64,000 nucleotides of DNA from Wuchereria bancrofti (GCA_005281725.1 SSBO01000012.1:2648194-2712193); one strand, 5' to 3'; counted from the stretch's first letter, positions 1 to 13,300 are shown. Program-made: numbers and translations. The notes: generated by a model not told the origin, from the sequence alone.

Positions 1-109
1 TTTGTTATTGTGGAAGTATAACGATGGTTTGTATTAAAAATGCATTTTACACTAGGATTTCTTTTTCACTTAGAATTATCGAATTTGCTTTTTATTTGAT
101 AGTATTTAG

Positions 110-2182
110 AATTACTCGAAGAAGATTGGAGCAGTGCGAAATATTGCGAAACATTTGAAACATTGAGTGAAAAGTTGACAAGAGATAATATTGAAAGGAT
201 GGACACTTCCAAAATTACTGTTGAAGAATTCGCTGAAAATTATGAATCACGTCATGTACCCGTTGTTCTTACGGTTCGACTACATGTTGGTCCGCGACTA
301 GAAAATGGTCAATTCCTGTAAGAATATCACACTGGAATTTTTAAGTTGTTTCGCAATGGAATTTCTGAGTTGTTTCGCTCATTTTGTGCTACGTACCTAG
401 TTTTCTTGTTTCGATTTACTACACTGATTTTTATTTGCACTAAACTTTTCACTTCAATCGTTACATTCATGAAATATTGATAAGCAAATGATGTTAAATG
501 TACTTCTTACTTATGTAGATAACTGCTGACCCCACGACAAGTAGAATAAATGTTTTAGGGGAAAAATATTCATTTGAGTTTTATATGTTTTACACTTATC
601 GACACTGTCAGTTGATTACTGCATTGTAATTCATTTAGATGCTGCTAAAGAAATATCGGAGTCAAAGATTCAAATGTGGTGAAGGAGAAGACGGACGTTC
701 CGTGAAATTGAAAATGATTTTTTAGAATACATGAGAGAAACGGTTGACGATAGTCCGCTCTATATATTTGATAGTACATTTGGCGAGGTTTATAAATGAA
801 TTATTCCTTATTCTTCACTTGACTTTTACAAATTTTACCTTGGTGCCACATTTCTTAAATATTTAATTGTTCATCTTCAGCAAAAGTAATTTAATATTTT
901 GGTTTCAGCAGTACAAAGTAAGGCGTCTATTGGAGGACTATCATGTGCCACATTTTTTTGCGGATGACTTATTTCGTTATGCGAGTGAGAATAGGCGACC
1001 ACCATACCGATGGTTTCTCATAGGGTCCTCTCGTTCTGGGACAGGATTGCACGTCGACCCATCAGGGACCAGTGCTTGGAATGCTCTTGTTAAAGGTTGC
1101 AAAAAGTTAGTTTTATGTGATTGCTGATACATACATCTCCTCAACGTTTGATAGCCAGAAAAATACGATAGTCGTAGAAAATGGGATTTTGAACATTTAC
1201 ATATTATTGTGGCACCTTTTGTGGAGTTCGGTAACTTGATAAGGTAAGCAGTAACATTTAATAAAAGCATTTTTTCTTTCTAGATAGTGCTTTTTCCACC
1301 CGCAAACACCAAAAAATATCTTGGAACCAACGAAGAAAGAGGGTGGCATTCATCCTAATGAAGCAGTCACCTGGTTTAGTATTGTGTATGGGCGGATTAG
1401 CTCCCCTAATTGGTTAAAACAGTGGAGACCTATAGAAGCTATGCAGTATCCAGGGGAAGTCATATTTGTTCCTGGTGGTTAGTATTCACAAGCTTGAAAC
1501 ATACTGTATGGATTTAAGAAAAAGTTTGGTGTAAAATAAAATGACCATTTTCCGTACTCAAATGCAAAATTTCTTACAGGATGGTGGCATGTCGTCCTAA
1601 ACTTGACTGACACGGTCGTTGTCACTCAAAATTTTTGTTTCAAAGTGAATTTGCCGCTAGTTCTCCTCAAAACATTGGCTAGAAGACCAAAATTTTGCCA
1701 ACACTGGTTAAAATGTTTACGGAAGACTCGACCAGACATCCTACCCATTATCGGTATTCTTTCCCTTTGTTTTGTGCTATTGAATATCCTGTTAGCTCAA
1801 ATTGCACATAATAGTACACAAAATGACACAATTCTGCTAAACTCAATTCCAATAGTGCCGCAGTCTCAAATAGTGAAGTCAATTCCAATAGTAAAATGCT
1901 GCAGTTCTTTTTATAAAGAATACTGAATTTGCCAACTTTCTCTTTTCCATTGCAGATGGTGTTTTGAAAAATGTAGACGTTTTTATAAATTTTGCGGAAT
2001 CGTCATCCAATGATTCAGGTTCCTCAACAGAATCTTCTGACAGCGAAAGTGAAAGCCCAAATCCACCACTTCAACAGTATCCCTCTAGTATGAGATCAAC
2101 AACTATTACCGAAGGGTCCACCGCTTTCATTGGATTCCTGAGTACTAGGTCTGTTAAAGATATCCGAATACTTTATGCTTAA
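110..2182 (+). pseudogene. psr-1: JMJD6 / phosphatidylserine-receptor-like JmjC oxygenase, disrupted
   Basis: JMJD6 enzymes are nuclear Fe(II)/2-oxoglutarate lysyl hydroxylases. In C. elegans PSR-1 is linked to clearance of dying cells. Exons seen: 110-317, 639-787, 909-1105, 1284-1477, 1580-1753, 1956-2182. All junctions agree in phase. The metal-binding HVD sits in exon 3 ([18 protein letters not shown]) and the second His in exon 5 (GGWWHVVLN). A Ser/Asp/Glu-rich tail ends at 2182, as in JMJD6. The N-terminal 20-30 residues are not found and probably lie left of the window. Three lesions break the frame. One base is missing near 271 (the frame shifts just before WSATRKWS). One T is missing in the T-run 718-723, giving a stop at 723-725. 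A TAG at 1285-1287 stands where the family has Trp (KKxCFFHP against KRWCLFP). The neighbouring GMPPB gene has no such faults, so decay is more likely than poor sequence, but assembly error is not excluded. Confidence 0.8.
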
Positions 2183-2722
2183 AAATGTTTAATGATTTCA
2201 GGATCATCTTGCCGCCAAGAAAGAGAGTAAGCGAAGTATGTGACAGCTTTGTGTGTCCCGCAAAGATATGTCGCAGTCCCGTGTAGATGGTCAAGTTACT
2301 AAGAAAACTGCGCACCTCATTTCTGTATAACCTCCCATTGGGACAGTTTTGTTCAATTGTTTGTATATTTTCACATTCGAATTCAGCATCTGTTATTCTA
2401 TAATTTTTTAATTTATAAAAGATACAAGTCATGGTGGACTTATCTGTAAATGTGATTATATAATTGAAGGGGCATGGGAGTAGCAGAGAGGAAAAATAAC
2501 ACCTCATGAACTGAGAAAGTGGAAAGGAGTTCAATTCCAAATATAAACTGGATGCAAACACTGCAAGCATGAGTTTTTACTGTATGATAAATATCCAATG
2601 AATTATAATTAAAATTTATGAATCAAGTGAATGGAATGACCAAAGTTGAGACCTGAAATATATATAAAGCATACAACAAATTGTCACCTGAACTGCTCAA
2701 ATATTACATCCGAATCATTAGG
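2183..2722. other. Convergent intergenic spacer
   Basis: About 540 bp between the ends of the JMJD6-like locus and GMPPB, which point at each other. I see no coding signal here. The 138-codon minus-strand frame (2154-2570) resembles no family I know and has no coding-like composition. 3' untranslated regions probably fill most of it. Confidence 0.5.
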
Positions 2723-5426
2723 TTACATAATGATGTCTGGTTCTGGAACGTTCGTCGTTATTGCTTTGTGCGGTAATACTCTCGCACCATTCAAGTATAG
2801 TTCATCATTCACGACAACGTCATCACCAATAACGCAGGTATTTTCAATCCGTACCCACTCACCAATTGAACACTACAAAACTACGGAAGTATTCATGAGT
2901 CTCAAATGTTACATGTTAAACTTGTTTTTAGCAAAGCAGCAAAGTATTACTTTTCTGCCGACAATACTACTGTTGATCCATGAATGAGTACGCACCATGC
3001 TATCAGATAAAATGGTACAGTGGCGCAAACAAACACCGTTTTCAATCTTTACTCGTGGCCCTATCACAACATTGGGTCCTAAACAGAGAACGATCGGAAT
3101 AAGTTGGTAAATCAACTGCATCCAGTAAAATAAAAATGACTGAAAAACCCACTGAGTCATACATTCATCTGTATTCATCTGCAACCCGACCGATGGATAC
3201 AATGGGCAAAGCAGTTTAATAACACGGTGGAATCTATCAAAAGCAAAATCAACAGAATCTGTCAAGAACACTTCAGTGTAATTAAGGTAATTTAAAACAA
3301 ACCTATCCTGCAATCACGACCGATAACTGCAGTCCCATCCACAATCACATTCCCATTTATATGACTACCCTGAGCGAGCAACGATGGCGACTTGTCGCGA
3401 AGGTGTTTCAAGTACAAACGCATGCCTACAATAATAAGAGTCACATCAAATAGTTTGGAAAGCAAAATTAGCTGAAGACCACGTAATATCAAAATAGACA
3501 TAGAAAAAGTAAAGGGTAACGATACTAGAAGAATTTTGAAAAAAAAACTTAGAAATGCATAATACCACGCACTTAGTATGTTGCAACATGAAACGATAGG
3601 TGTCAAGTATTTCAACATAATTCTGAGTTAAAGCAGAAGAAATTCTCACCAGTCAAGAAATCTTTTGGTTGTCCCACATCCATCCAAAACCCTGGTAACT
3701 CAAATGCATATAATTCTCCATATTTAGCCATTTCCGGGAAAACTTCTTTTTCAATAGACGTTGGACGTAATGATATTCGATCTAGTACAGACGGAGAAAG
3801 AACGTACAATCCAGCATTGATCTAAAACTATTTTTTCAGCTCCCATATTTTCATAAGAGAGAATGAATCAATTCCAAAAGATATACAATACTGGAAAAAA
3901 ACCTTGTTTCCAACATATTCCTCCGGTTTCTCAACAAAACTGTCTATTTTTCCAGTCTTTTCATTGAATAAACAGACACCATATTTGCTTGGTTCTTCAA
4001 CCTAAAAACATACAGCACTCTTCAATGTGCTATCCAGAAAGAAAACATAAAATATGGAAATTTCACTAACTAACAAAGCATGGAAATTTCTTCAATGTTT
4101 TTATATTAACAGATTAATGGAGAAACTAGAACACTTGAATCAAAAAGTACCTTGGTTACAGCGATGGTTCCTTCATGACCGTGATTCATATGAAATTCAA
4201 TCATTTCGCGAAGTGGAAATTCACAAATAATGTCAGAATTCAGCACAAAAAATGGTTCATTTCCTTTTAATCGATCTTTTATCAAAGCCAGTGGTCCAGC
4301 TGTACCTAAGGGCACGTCTTCCACTGAGAAGTCTACCTCAATACCTAAACAACTTTGTGAATGGACTCTTCACAAAATGAAGCTGTAACTTAAATAAAAG
4401 TGTACCAGCCAGAAACAAAAGTAGGCTTAATTACATCTTTCGATTTTGGATCTTGTTAGTTTTCCTTTCATGTTTTTTATGTGTTACATCGTTCATCACC
4501 TTCAATTTCGGTGAGGAATTTATGTAAATGTAACTTTTCTTTTTTTTTTGAAGTAATGTACTGTGTAAACTCTGAAGCAGTTTCTACACCTTCACTAAAT
4601 AACGTTAAAATTTACAGGATCTTTTTTTGAAAGTAAAAACATGCAAAGAATAATACTAATTCCAATCTAAGTAAAAAATTTGTTGAAACACATCAAACTG
4701 GAAAAAAAAAAACTGGTATAAAGTACTAAGTTGGTCAGCATACTGTTTCATTTGTTGTTCCAGGAGTTCTGCACGATAGCTGACAGCTAGTATCACAGTG
4801 TCAACACCAGCAGCCACGAGTGCTTCCATCTATAAATCATAACATTGAACTACACTAAAGTTAAGACATAACTTCAGCAATATCCTTCATTTATGTCTTC
4901 CCAAAACAAAATCGGACATGTTTTTATACCTATCTGTTGCTTACTATTCCCTCATTTTCGTCTTTCCCACGCTCGGTTTCAGCATTGACACATGAAAATA
5001 GGGCAGATTATTGATATTACAAACCCAGTATCACGACTTCACGAACATTACTTTCAGAAATCCTTCTACTTCGGATCTGATCACAATGCTACATGAAGCA
5101 TAGAATCTACCATAATTCTTTTGTCAGAAAAACCTTTTACGCCAACTTTTGAACAGACTTGCTCACCGAAGTCGGTTGAAATCGGTCCACTATCAAAGTA
5201 CAGGCATATACAGAGAAGCTAAAAATTCAGACTGACGAAGACTCTAGCACTTCAGACTGACGAAGACTCTGGGTAACTTAAACAAATTTCAAAAAGAAGG
5301 GCCTGAATCTTCCACCTGATGAAGCATCATCGGCTTATTAGCAAATTCGACGAGCGGTTTTGGTTGGGTAAGTGTTAATGGTCGTAATCTTGTGCCATAT
5401 CCTCCAACAAGTATTATTGCTTTCAT
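2723..5426 (-). CDS. GMPPB: Mannose-1-phosphate guanylyltransferase beta (GDP-mannose pyrophosphorylase)
   Basis: Makes GDP-mannose from GTP and mannose-1-phosphate in the cytosol, feeding N-glycans, O-mannose and GPI anchors. Eight exons in gene order: 5316-5426, 4727-4829, 4151-4344, 3903-4001, 3650-3821, 3303-3425, 2951-3078, 2723-2872. All phases agree and give 359 residues, against 360 for human GMPPB. The first exon starts [19 protein letters not shown], the nucleotidyltransferase signature with the GG and R of the phosphate loop. Exon 3 has [10 protein letters not shown] and [10 protein letters not shown]. Exon 4 has [12 protein letters not shown], exon 5 [15 protein letters not shown]. 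The last three exons form the left-handed beta-helix repeats (for example GNVIVDG, IGPNVVIG). It ends VPEPDIIM, as the family does. The start is the first Met of the signature. Intact, and a useful control for sequence quality beside the broken JMJD6 locus. Confidence 0.95.
5228..5275. repeat. Short direct repeat in GMPPB intron 1
   Basis: A unit of about 20 bp (core CAGACTGACGAAGACTCT) occurs twice with a 5-base spacer. The surrounding 5130-5275 stretch reads like part of a dispersed repeat, but no second copy was found elsewhere in the window. Confidence 0.5.
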
Positions 5427-5813
5427 TCTGTAACACTTTCATAGATCTTTCAAATTCACACAGTCATCAGGTTATAGTAAGTGATGGGCACAAAATTAAG
5501 CATCGGGTAAACAATGCAAAACTGTTCAGGAGGAGAAAAACGGACAGTTGTAATGGATCGGTAATGGAATGTTTGAGTCACCAGTCAAATAATGGAATAT
5601 CACTCGTAAAAAACAACTGAAACATAGTCAAATAAAGATCGCACGTGAACTGCCACTGCTTCTCTATTTTGATCGGAAGTAGCTGTAACATTATCCGTTT
5701 ATATCTATTTTATGTATAAAAGTGTCTGAATCAATACTTCGACGTTTTACTTTAAATATGTTCTGAAAGACAGTAAAGATCACTGGAAGAGTGGGAATTA
5801 GCTCAAACATTAA

Positions 5814-6130
5814 CTCTTATGTGTGTATCCATATAATTATGTCAATTTTCCTAATTCTAATCATCGATCGCGTAATATCACGTTTTGGCACGAACCTGTT
5901 AGAAGGTATGAGAGATGTTTTGTGCGTATGCGTCAACCAAGGCAAGCTACAAGTGGATTTTTCGCAGCAGATTGATATTTGGATTCTCCACCTTTGCACC
6001 TAACAACCCCAAGCAACCAACAAATACCTCAGACTGGAATAAATCCCAGCACACCTCAGAGCAGACCACGTCAAATAACCCATGCAATTACGGTAAGTCC
6101 ATCTCAGGACACATGGCGTCAATTATAGCT
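5814..6130 (+). pseudogene. Coding-like frame interrupted by one TGA, unrecognised
   Basis: Reading in one frame from 5814 to the TAG at 6128-6130 gives about 105 codons with a single internal stop (TGA, after GFFAAD, near 5970). The part after the stop is Pro/Gln/Thr/Ser-rich (TTPSNQQIPQTGINPSTPQ), unlike random AT-rich sequence, and the part before it is Arg-rich (RRYERCFVRMRQPRQ). TGA would be one transition from CGA. A GTAAGT at 6093 could be a donor, and a CAGCAG just before the stop could be an acceptor, so this might instead be two exons. I do not recognise the product. A decayed gene, an unusual exon pair and chance all remain possible. Confidence 0.25.
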
Positions 6131-6199
6131 TAGATCTGATATATGTGAGAAAGGTTGGGAAAATGAGGATCGTCATATGAAGGTATAGTAAGGTTTGAC

Positions 6200-7400
6200 C
6201 TGTGAGGTCATCTCGTCATAAATGCGTTATTTGCAGAAACTACTAAAGATGTATTTTGCAATGCAGCGTTACTGGAATACATGCAGCAAATGCAGTATGC
6301 GCTGCAGTGATGGCTATCACTTTGAACAATGAGTGGATCACGATGATAATGCCCGGAGGAATGTCGGTGGTACCTGTTGGGAACGGGTCCCTGTCCTTTT
6401 TTTCTGCAAGATTCACTTTTCCTATCCAGTTCGCTATTCATCCTATGCCATCTCTCTCCTCATCTTATTCCATCTTCCCTCTTCCATCTTTCCTCTCCAT
6501 CTGTCCACACCTCGCAAATTCATTATTAGTTTTAGGAGAATGTAAAGTGGATTGACCCCTTTCCCTTTCATTCCCAATCTCCGATAAGTAGCACCCTACC
6601 ATACAATTGTAAAATGAGAGTTGGTTGGAGGGATGAAGTTGCCGCAACCAGTCGCAAAGTAACGAACAGTCTATTTGGAGATTCAGCTGTCCCCAATTTT
6701 GTAGACGTTTCTGCCTGCTGGCAATGCATTATTATTTCTTAATATGCAAAGCAACACACATCCAAGAACCGCCTTTCTTCCCTCCCCCTTTCCGCTTCTG
6801 AATGGCATTCAGCAACCCTAAAAGTTTCTCCGTACTGTTCTGAAATGAAGACTAGTAGTTCTCTTACAAATTAAGTGCTAGACGAAAAAGACAAGGATGC
6901 TAATCCGCAGGTATAAGTGTATCCTCGTGAATGTCAGTAAGAAATCCTGGAAGAGTAAGAAGAAGTCAGATGGTTGATATTGCTGTTGTTGAATTAAAAA
7001 AGGAATGTATATATCATGTACACATATACCTATATCTACATAGATATGTGTATATGTATAATGTATATAAATATAATTTGAAATGTATGGAAGGCACTAA
7101 ACCCGAGTGGATATCTATTGGACTGCACTCTGAGAAAATGTACACTACAATGCGTATTTTCGTTTGGAAAAGTGGAGGGGTGCAGTGGTGGAAGGATCTA
7201 TGATGTGCCGCTGCCGGCGGGACCGCCTGCGTCATGCCAACCGATTATGGCCTATATTCCCCTACGGCACTTTCACTTTTCACGATTCACCCCGACACAA
7301 CAAGATCACGGATTTGGTGCTCTCAGGACCCGATCCCTCACCGGTTTCACCCCTCCCACCAATACCTCCTTTCCCTTTCCCCTTTCATTTTTCCTCCTCC
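6200..7400. other. GC-richer island
   Basis: By eye this stretch is clearly less AT-rich than its surroundings, notably 6340-6420 and 7190-7330, where runs such as GCCGCTGCCGGCGGGACCGC occur. The pyrimidine-rich blocks CCTTTCCC/CCCTCCC recur at 6470-6570 and 7350-7400. Frames over 7118-7489 are open but are not a family I know. It may be promoter DNA, a non-coding exon or an old repeat. Confidence 0.3.
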
Positions 7401-10390
7401 ACGTGTTACCATCCACAATTACATTAATATATGTTACTATTATTTACTTTGTTATTCTTCTGTGCTTCCGCACTTCTATCCTTCCATAATCTGTGCTACA
7501 TAGCTTTAAAGTTTACGAACACGTACTTGTACCTAAAGTTACCTTTTGTGCTACTTATTCATTTCACAAATTCTTATCCTGATACGAACTGTTGTTTTCT
7601 TTTTAAATTTGGTAGGAAGTGAATAAAGGAAGAAATCATTTATAGTTTAATCTATAACTGTTCATGGCTATCATACATTCAACTTTCCTTTTCGCTTGAA
7701 ATATTCGTTCTTGGCATAGGGCTTTTATCATAAAAAGCTGTGAAGAGATTTATTCTTACTGTCCTTACTTGTCCTTAATTATGCAAGACAACTTTATTTA
7801 TGATAAAAAGAAAGAGTATATAGTTAGAGAAGACTACTTTCTTGGATTTCTAACGAAGACGAAATGCAGTAAATTTGTTCGAGAATGAATCTGCAAAAGG
7901 TACCAAATTATTTCCAGACCTGAATATGCAACATTTATTTCACATGCTAAGGTAAATAAGGCACATCACCCTGAGACCAGTCTTCTGTTATGATGATGGC
8001 CGATGGCATTGCCATTGGCACTGCTGGCCATTTCTCTCTGTGTTTACCGAGTCATTATCCCTAACTACAGAAAACGAGTTTTCACCATGGGAATGAAAAT
8101 TATAGGCAAAAAATAAATTTAACTAATGACTAGAAAACAGTGTTGTATATGGTGGAACATCGGGACTGTAGAAAACTGAAATCCGAGCGGGTTCCGCAAA
8201 TGTTAACATAATATGCTAATGTAATAAATAAGGCTGTCCATCAACTCAATTAATTTCAAAAATTCGACGTTCATGAGATGCATCCCACAATTCAATTTTA
8301 AGTGAAAATTTCTTCAGTTGACACAATGAGTTTTTTTCAGCCATTCTGTAACTCAATTTATCTCATTTAGTCAGTCATTTGGTTATATATAATAAGTTCT
8401 AGCAAGCATTTTAAAGATTATCGGAATTTGTATAGCATTAACAAAACTTCAAGAACCAAAATTCCATCACACTTATCTCCTTCCAAATGGTTGATAAAAA
8501 TATTTACTACAACTACTGTGTTTGATAAAAGTGATCTGTCCGAAAATGAGTTATCATCTAGTTTATTTGTAGTAGAGCTAATATTTAAAGACAACAGTAA
8601 CACCATTCATCAAATTGTCCTTATACATATATTTAAAAGTTTAGAAAAAATCACTGTCTTCTTGTATTGTTTAAAGAAATCTTTTACTTACAAAGCCAAA
8701 AATTGGTAGTTAACTGAAATTAGGAACATTGCTTATTCTCGTAATTGACAGTCTTATAGCTTTAAACAGTGGAGAAATAAATAACCCCCTGAATCATCCG
8801 CAAGCATCCTACTGTTCTACACTATTAAGTTGGAGGTTGATTTCTTTTTTGATATCACTGGAAAAGCTACCAATGCAGTATTTGGTAGCTGTCGCTTGTG
8901 TTAAGAAGTTTCCCAGATATCCATCGTTAGCATAACCGAGCAGCGATAATAACTAGTGGCGGCAAGTTTAAGTGCGGAAATATAAGCACACCAGGAAATG
9001 CAAACAAATGGAAGTCAAACATTGTTTGCGGCAAGTAACAACAATCACCTACTGTTGCTGACCAGTGCACTCACTGGTCATCTCGGATGAACAACTCAAC
9101 CTCGTTTCCTTCCTAATCATAACAACTTATATTTTTCGTTTTTCTACTCCTCATTGTCTTATTCTACTTAGCTTCTATACTTCATCTACTTGGTAAGCCG
9201 ACATTATCCTAAATGTACTGAGAGGTATATCTGGTCTTCTTCTGTTTTAATGAATTGTTGTTACAATGACAACAAAAAAAAGAAGGTAGAAGAAAACCGT
9301 TATTTATGCACATAGAGAAGTTATTTGGACCTTTATTAATATATCGAACAGTTTATTTCAGGAAGACGTACTGACCTTGTTTTCACTTATAAAAATTACT
9401 TATTACCCACCTTTATAAAATAAACTTATTCACCTGACTTAGTTGAGCATTTTTTATAAACATTTCAGAAAAATATTGTAGTTTTTTATCGTATTACTTT
9501 GATATAAGCGAACTTCCAAAAATCACACTGATTTACGTCCTTCTAGAAGTTTTTGTCAGTTTGTGTTTAAGTATCATACAATCAGACAGATGCCAATAAA
9601 ATCTTACTCTTACCAAATATATATGAATATTTTATATCCCAACATTTCATAAAAATCTTTCACTTCTAACTCTCATTTTAAATAGTGAGGATTAAACAAT
9701 TTTGAGACGTATTTGAGACGAAAAACCATGCTTCAAATGTTTTGGGCAAATCAAGAAGGCATTTCGCACGTCATTAGCTTATTATCAAACATACCTAATC
9801 ACTGAAAGAGTGACAGTTAAGATTATGAATTTTTTCTAAGAGATGGATTCTCGAAAATGCCTCAGGAATGCAACTCTGTCACCATAACGAATTGAGCGTC
9901 ATGAATGTGGTATAATGTCATGTTTCAACATAAGGACTCATTTGTAAATACATTCTTCAACTCTGTAGAAAAGCTAAAATTTATTTAGAGAAGCGAACAA
10001 GCTCCTAGCTCTAATTTGGAACGCTGAAGTATTAACGTCAAATTTGCATGCATATTTTAGGATTTCAGGTAACTAGTTTTTCATAAAATTACAGCACAAG
10101 AACGTTAGTTTTTGAATTGCACAAACAACAAGCTGCAAGTGCAGATTATGGAGAACTGCAAAACATAATAATTTCAAGTCTTTTCAAAATTGACTCTCTG
10201 CAATTTCAGCTGAGTCGAGTGTTCTGATCAAACTATTAAAAGCTGGTACTTAATAAATTAATCAACTAATGTGTACAATGAATTCTAAGGTTCATAGCTA
10301 GAAGAATATGAAAATATTTTACGAATTAATTCTATAGTTATTTACTGCTGACAGCATTTATGTGTATAATCGAGTATATTGGCGAGAGTT

Positions 10391-13300
10391 ATGGATACGC
10401 TGAATACGACAGTAATCGGTACTCACGCCACATTGTCGTTAAATTCGTATCACCGATGGAATGCACTCAGTCCGTCTTTGATGTCAGAAAATGATGATGA
10501 CAACAATGAGGTATTCGTATTTGTACCTTTAATGCAATTAAATTAAGCTTATAGTTCTCTCCCTCGTAACTTCTCTGAAAAAATTTCTTTTCATCAGGTA
10601 ACAGCCTTGTTTAAACCGTGAATCCATAAGCAAATTTATAAGAAAGATGATTGGCAGTTTTAGCTCCTTCCCTTGACATTAGCGGCAGTGCCGTAAAACA
10701 CTTTTCGGTTGTACTGTCTTGAATTGATCGATCAGATGAAGGCGTGTGGTCCAATGAAGATCGAGCATCCATTTGAGAACGATGATCAAGCCTATTTCTC
10801 TAATAACTCTGCTGGTACGACTTCTGCTGAACAACTACAACGTCGTCAACCATCGGGATCAACTACAGTGGTTCCAACAATACCATTAGCATCCTGTGCC
10901 ACTGCTGCAGCATCCCTGTCATCTGCATTCAACAAACGGCTTGTATCATCAAACAGAAATGTGAGCTTTTAAACAAATTTTGCAACCATTTTAATTTGCA
11001 TATAATGCATATAAAGCATAAGTTGTAGTACTGTAAATTGTACTTCTTTCTACTCTCAAACTGTGAATCCATTGTTATCACAGTACAAGTTTCTCTTCTA
11101 TGCTATTCTCGCTTAATATTTCATATTTCAATTAATAATTTTCTTTGCATAATATTCACAAATATCGCTTTTTTGCTTTTAAACTGTATACATCCTACAA
11201 AAGTTACATAACTACATTATTTGAAAATCGTCCACACATCCTTCTATTCATTTCATTAATCATACTCCTTGCCGCACCGAAATCGTTAGCACGGAAATCC
11301 TTGCCGCACGAAAATACCCTGTTTTATTCTTATCTTTATCCGTAATTTCTTCGAAAGAAAATTTACGTGTATAACACGTTGTTCGCATGCTGCTCGATTG
11401 TACCACAATACTGCGAAGGCTACTTTTCCATGAGTGTTTGGAGATACAAGTAAGTATTTGGCGCAAAATTTTGCGGTGCAAGTGCATCTTAATCGCTCAC
11501 GCCTACATACAATTATACCTGAAACTTTTCCACTGCATCGTTCAACCGGTTTTTGTTCTCACTAACGTCACAAACAATGGTAAAACACTGCAAAGTACAA
11601 TTTTCAACAGACAATTTTCAAGGTATTCTTTTTCCTTATTGCATGCCATCAACTTTCCCTCCAACAAACCACGTTCATATTATAAGTAATAGATAGATAA
11701 ATATTAAAGAGTATGTTTACGATTCTAATATGCGCAATTTTTTTTTTGAATAACTTCATCCAAATTTGCAACCATCTTTAATTTTAAGCGACACAACTTT
11801 TGCTCTTTGATATTTGTGAAATTTATTTTTTATGTGCTTGAATCTATCAGTTTTATTATTGAACAGAAATATTTCCTTGTCTTACTAGTGCCTTTTACAT
11901 AATAAAAAATTAATTTTTTTTTAAATAAAATATTTGACGTTTAAATACTGATCGTTTATATTTAAATATCTCAAACAATAATCAAATTAGATCATCATCA
12001 TCATCATCATCATCATTATTATTAACAGCAACAATAACTGCAGCAAAGCATCATGACAGAAGACGAAGCGCAGTTGACCAGTGAGAGCGGTTTATGCAAG
12101 CAAACTCTCGAGGTGAACAAACGCGGAGTATTTGTTGTTGCAGTATACATCCCACTTATGTCCATTAACTACTTTTGAGTACACAACAAGTATTTCCCTA
12201 TGCAATTTCCATCTCATCTGCGACAATTAATTTGCTAACTTCGCTTTTAAGTTGGAAATCATCTCTGGAAAAATTATATGAAATGAAATGGATGACATAT
12301 TTCTTTGGAATCAATATTTGTTGTTGAAATTTATAAAATAATTTTATCGACACATGAATTAATTATTTCCTTATTTTTTATTTTCGTATTTTTATATGCG
12401 TATTACAAACTTTAAAAGATTTTTTTTTCTCACGAGATTTTTTTCTCGACCTGCATCTGTGCTTATTTTATTTGTCTGGATGCTACTACCTGTATAACAC
12501 TGATTTCTAGGTTAATCATGAACCTAATGAGATCTGTAAGTCAAATATCAATGCTGGAACCATTTTGCTTCTTGATTATCTTTTTAAATTCCGATTTTAT
12601 CCAACGAATTTGAAACGAGCGAAATATATTATTGTGATTTCAGGACTTAGTTTTCCCAAACCTGATATAGAATTATTTGCATAAAATCTGGTTTTTGTAT
12701 TGCAACATTCTGATTATGAATCTTGAACCTTATATTTGATTCCAATAGCATTTTTGGAAAGATGAAAGCTACCAGTTTTGCATTATCATGAATACATTTT
12801 TTCATTTTTATGCATGTCTTTTTCAATCTCAAATCTGCTTCTAGGCCAGGATTCATTAACTTTTACAGCTCATGCTAATATTTGACTCGGTGGCGAAAAG
12901 ACTTGTGCTAGCATTTGAATGTCTCTATCTGATCCTCGGTAATGGTCAAAACAAAATTAACTGGATACTGAGCTGATGTGGGTATAGCTTCAACTGTGCA
13001 GAAATGTGTATTACTTCTGAATTACTTTGATGATGCGACACCCTTTTAACAGTGACTAGTGTGGAGTAGATAAACTTTAATGTGGTTAGGAACACTTAAC
13101 AGTGACGTAGTAATTAACTTTGTTTAATTTCATGCCTATTTCATGCAAAAAAACTCATTATCGCGCTAACCTGTCAATACACGACATTTTGTTTACATTG
13201 GTTTTAAATAATAAAATTTGCGCCTCCTCTTTCCTTCCCACCTTGACTTTCTTTTTCCTCTCCGTGTTCTCTTTTAATTCTTTTCGTGTGATAAAATCAT

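Larger units (their letters stand above)
5427..10390. other. Intergenic region, GMPPB to ETS gene
   Basis: The two flanking genes are divergent, so both promoters should lie here. No gene is confidently supported. Two items are listed separately: an interrupted frame at 5814-6130 and a GC-richer island around 6200-7400. From 7500 to 10390 I see only AT-rich sequence with short random frames. The frame at 8428-8709 has no domain or signal that I recognise. Confidence 0.5.

Noticed and set aside
1284..1330. A third frameshift in JMJD6 at FPPANTKK
   Set aside because: Using the phase-2 junction 1105/1284 the frame reads CFFHPQTPK directly, so only a Trp-to-stop change is needed, not an indel.
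1603..1926. Open frame running past the JMJD6 exon into hydrophobic sequence (ILSLCFVLLNILLA)
   Set aside because: The hydrophobic part is intron read-through after the donor at 1753; the next exon at 1956 continues the JMJD6 tail in phase.
7118..7489. Overlapping plus-strand frames in the GC-richer island
   Set aside because: Several frames are open at once, as expected from low stop frequency in GC-richer DNA. No clear splice sites or known domain.
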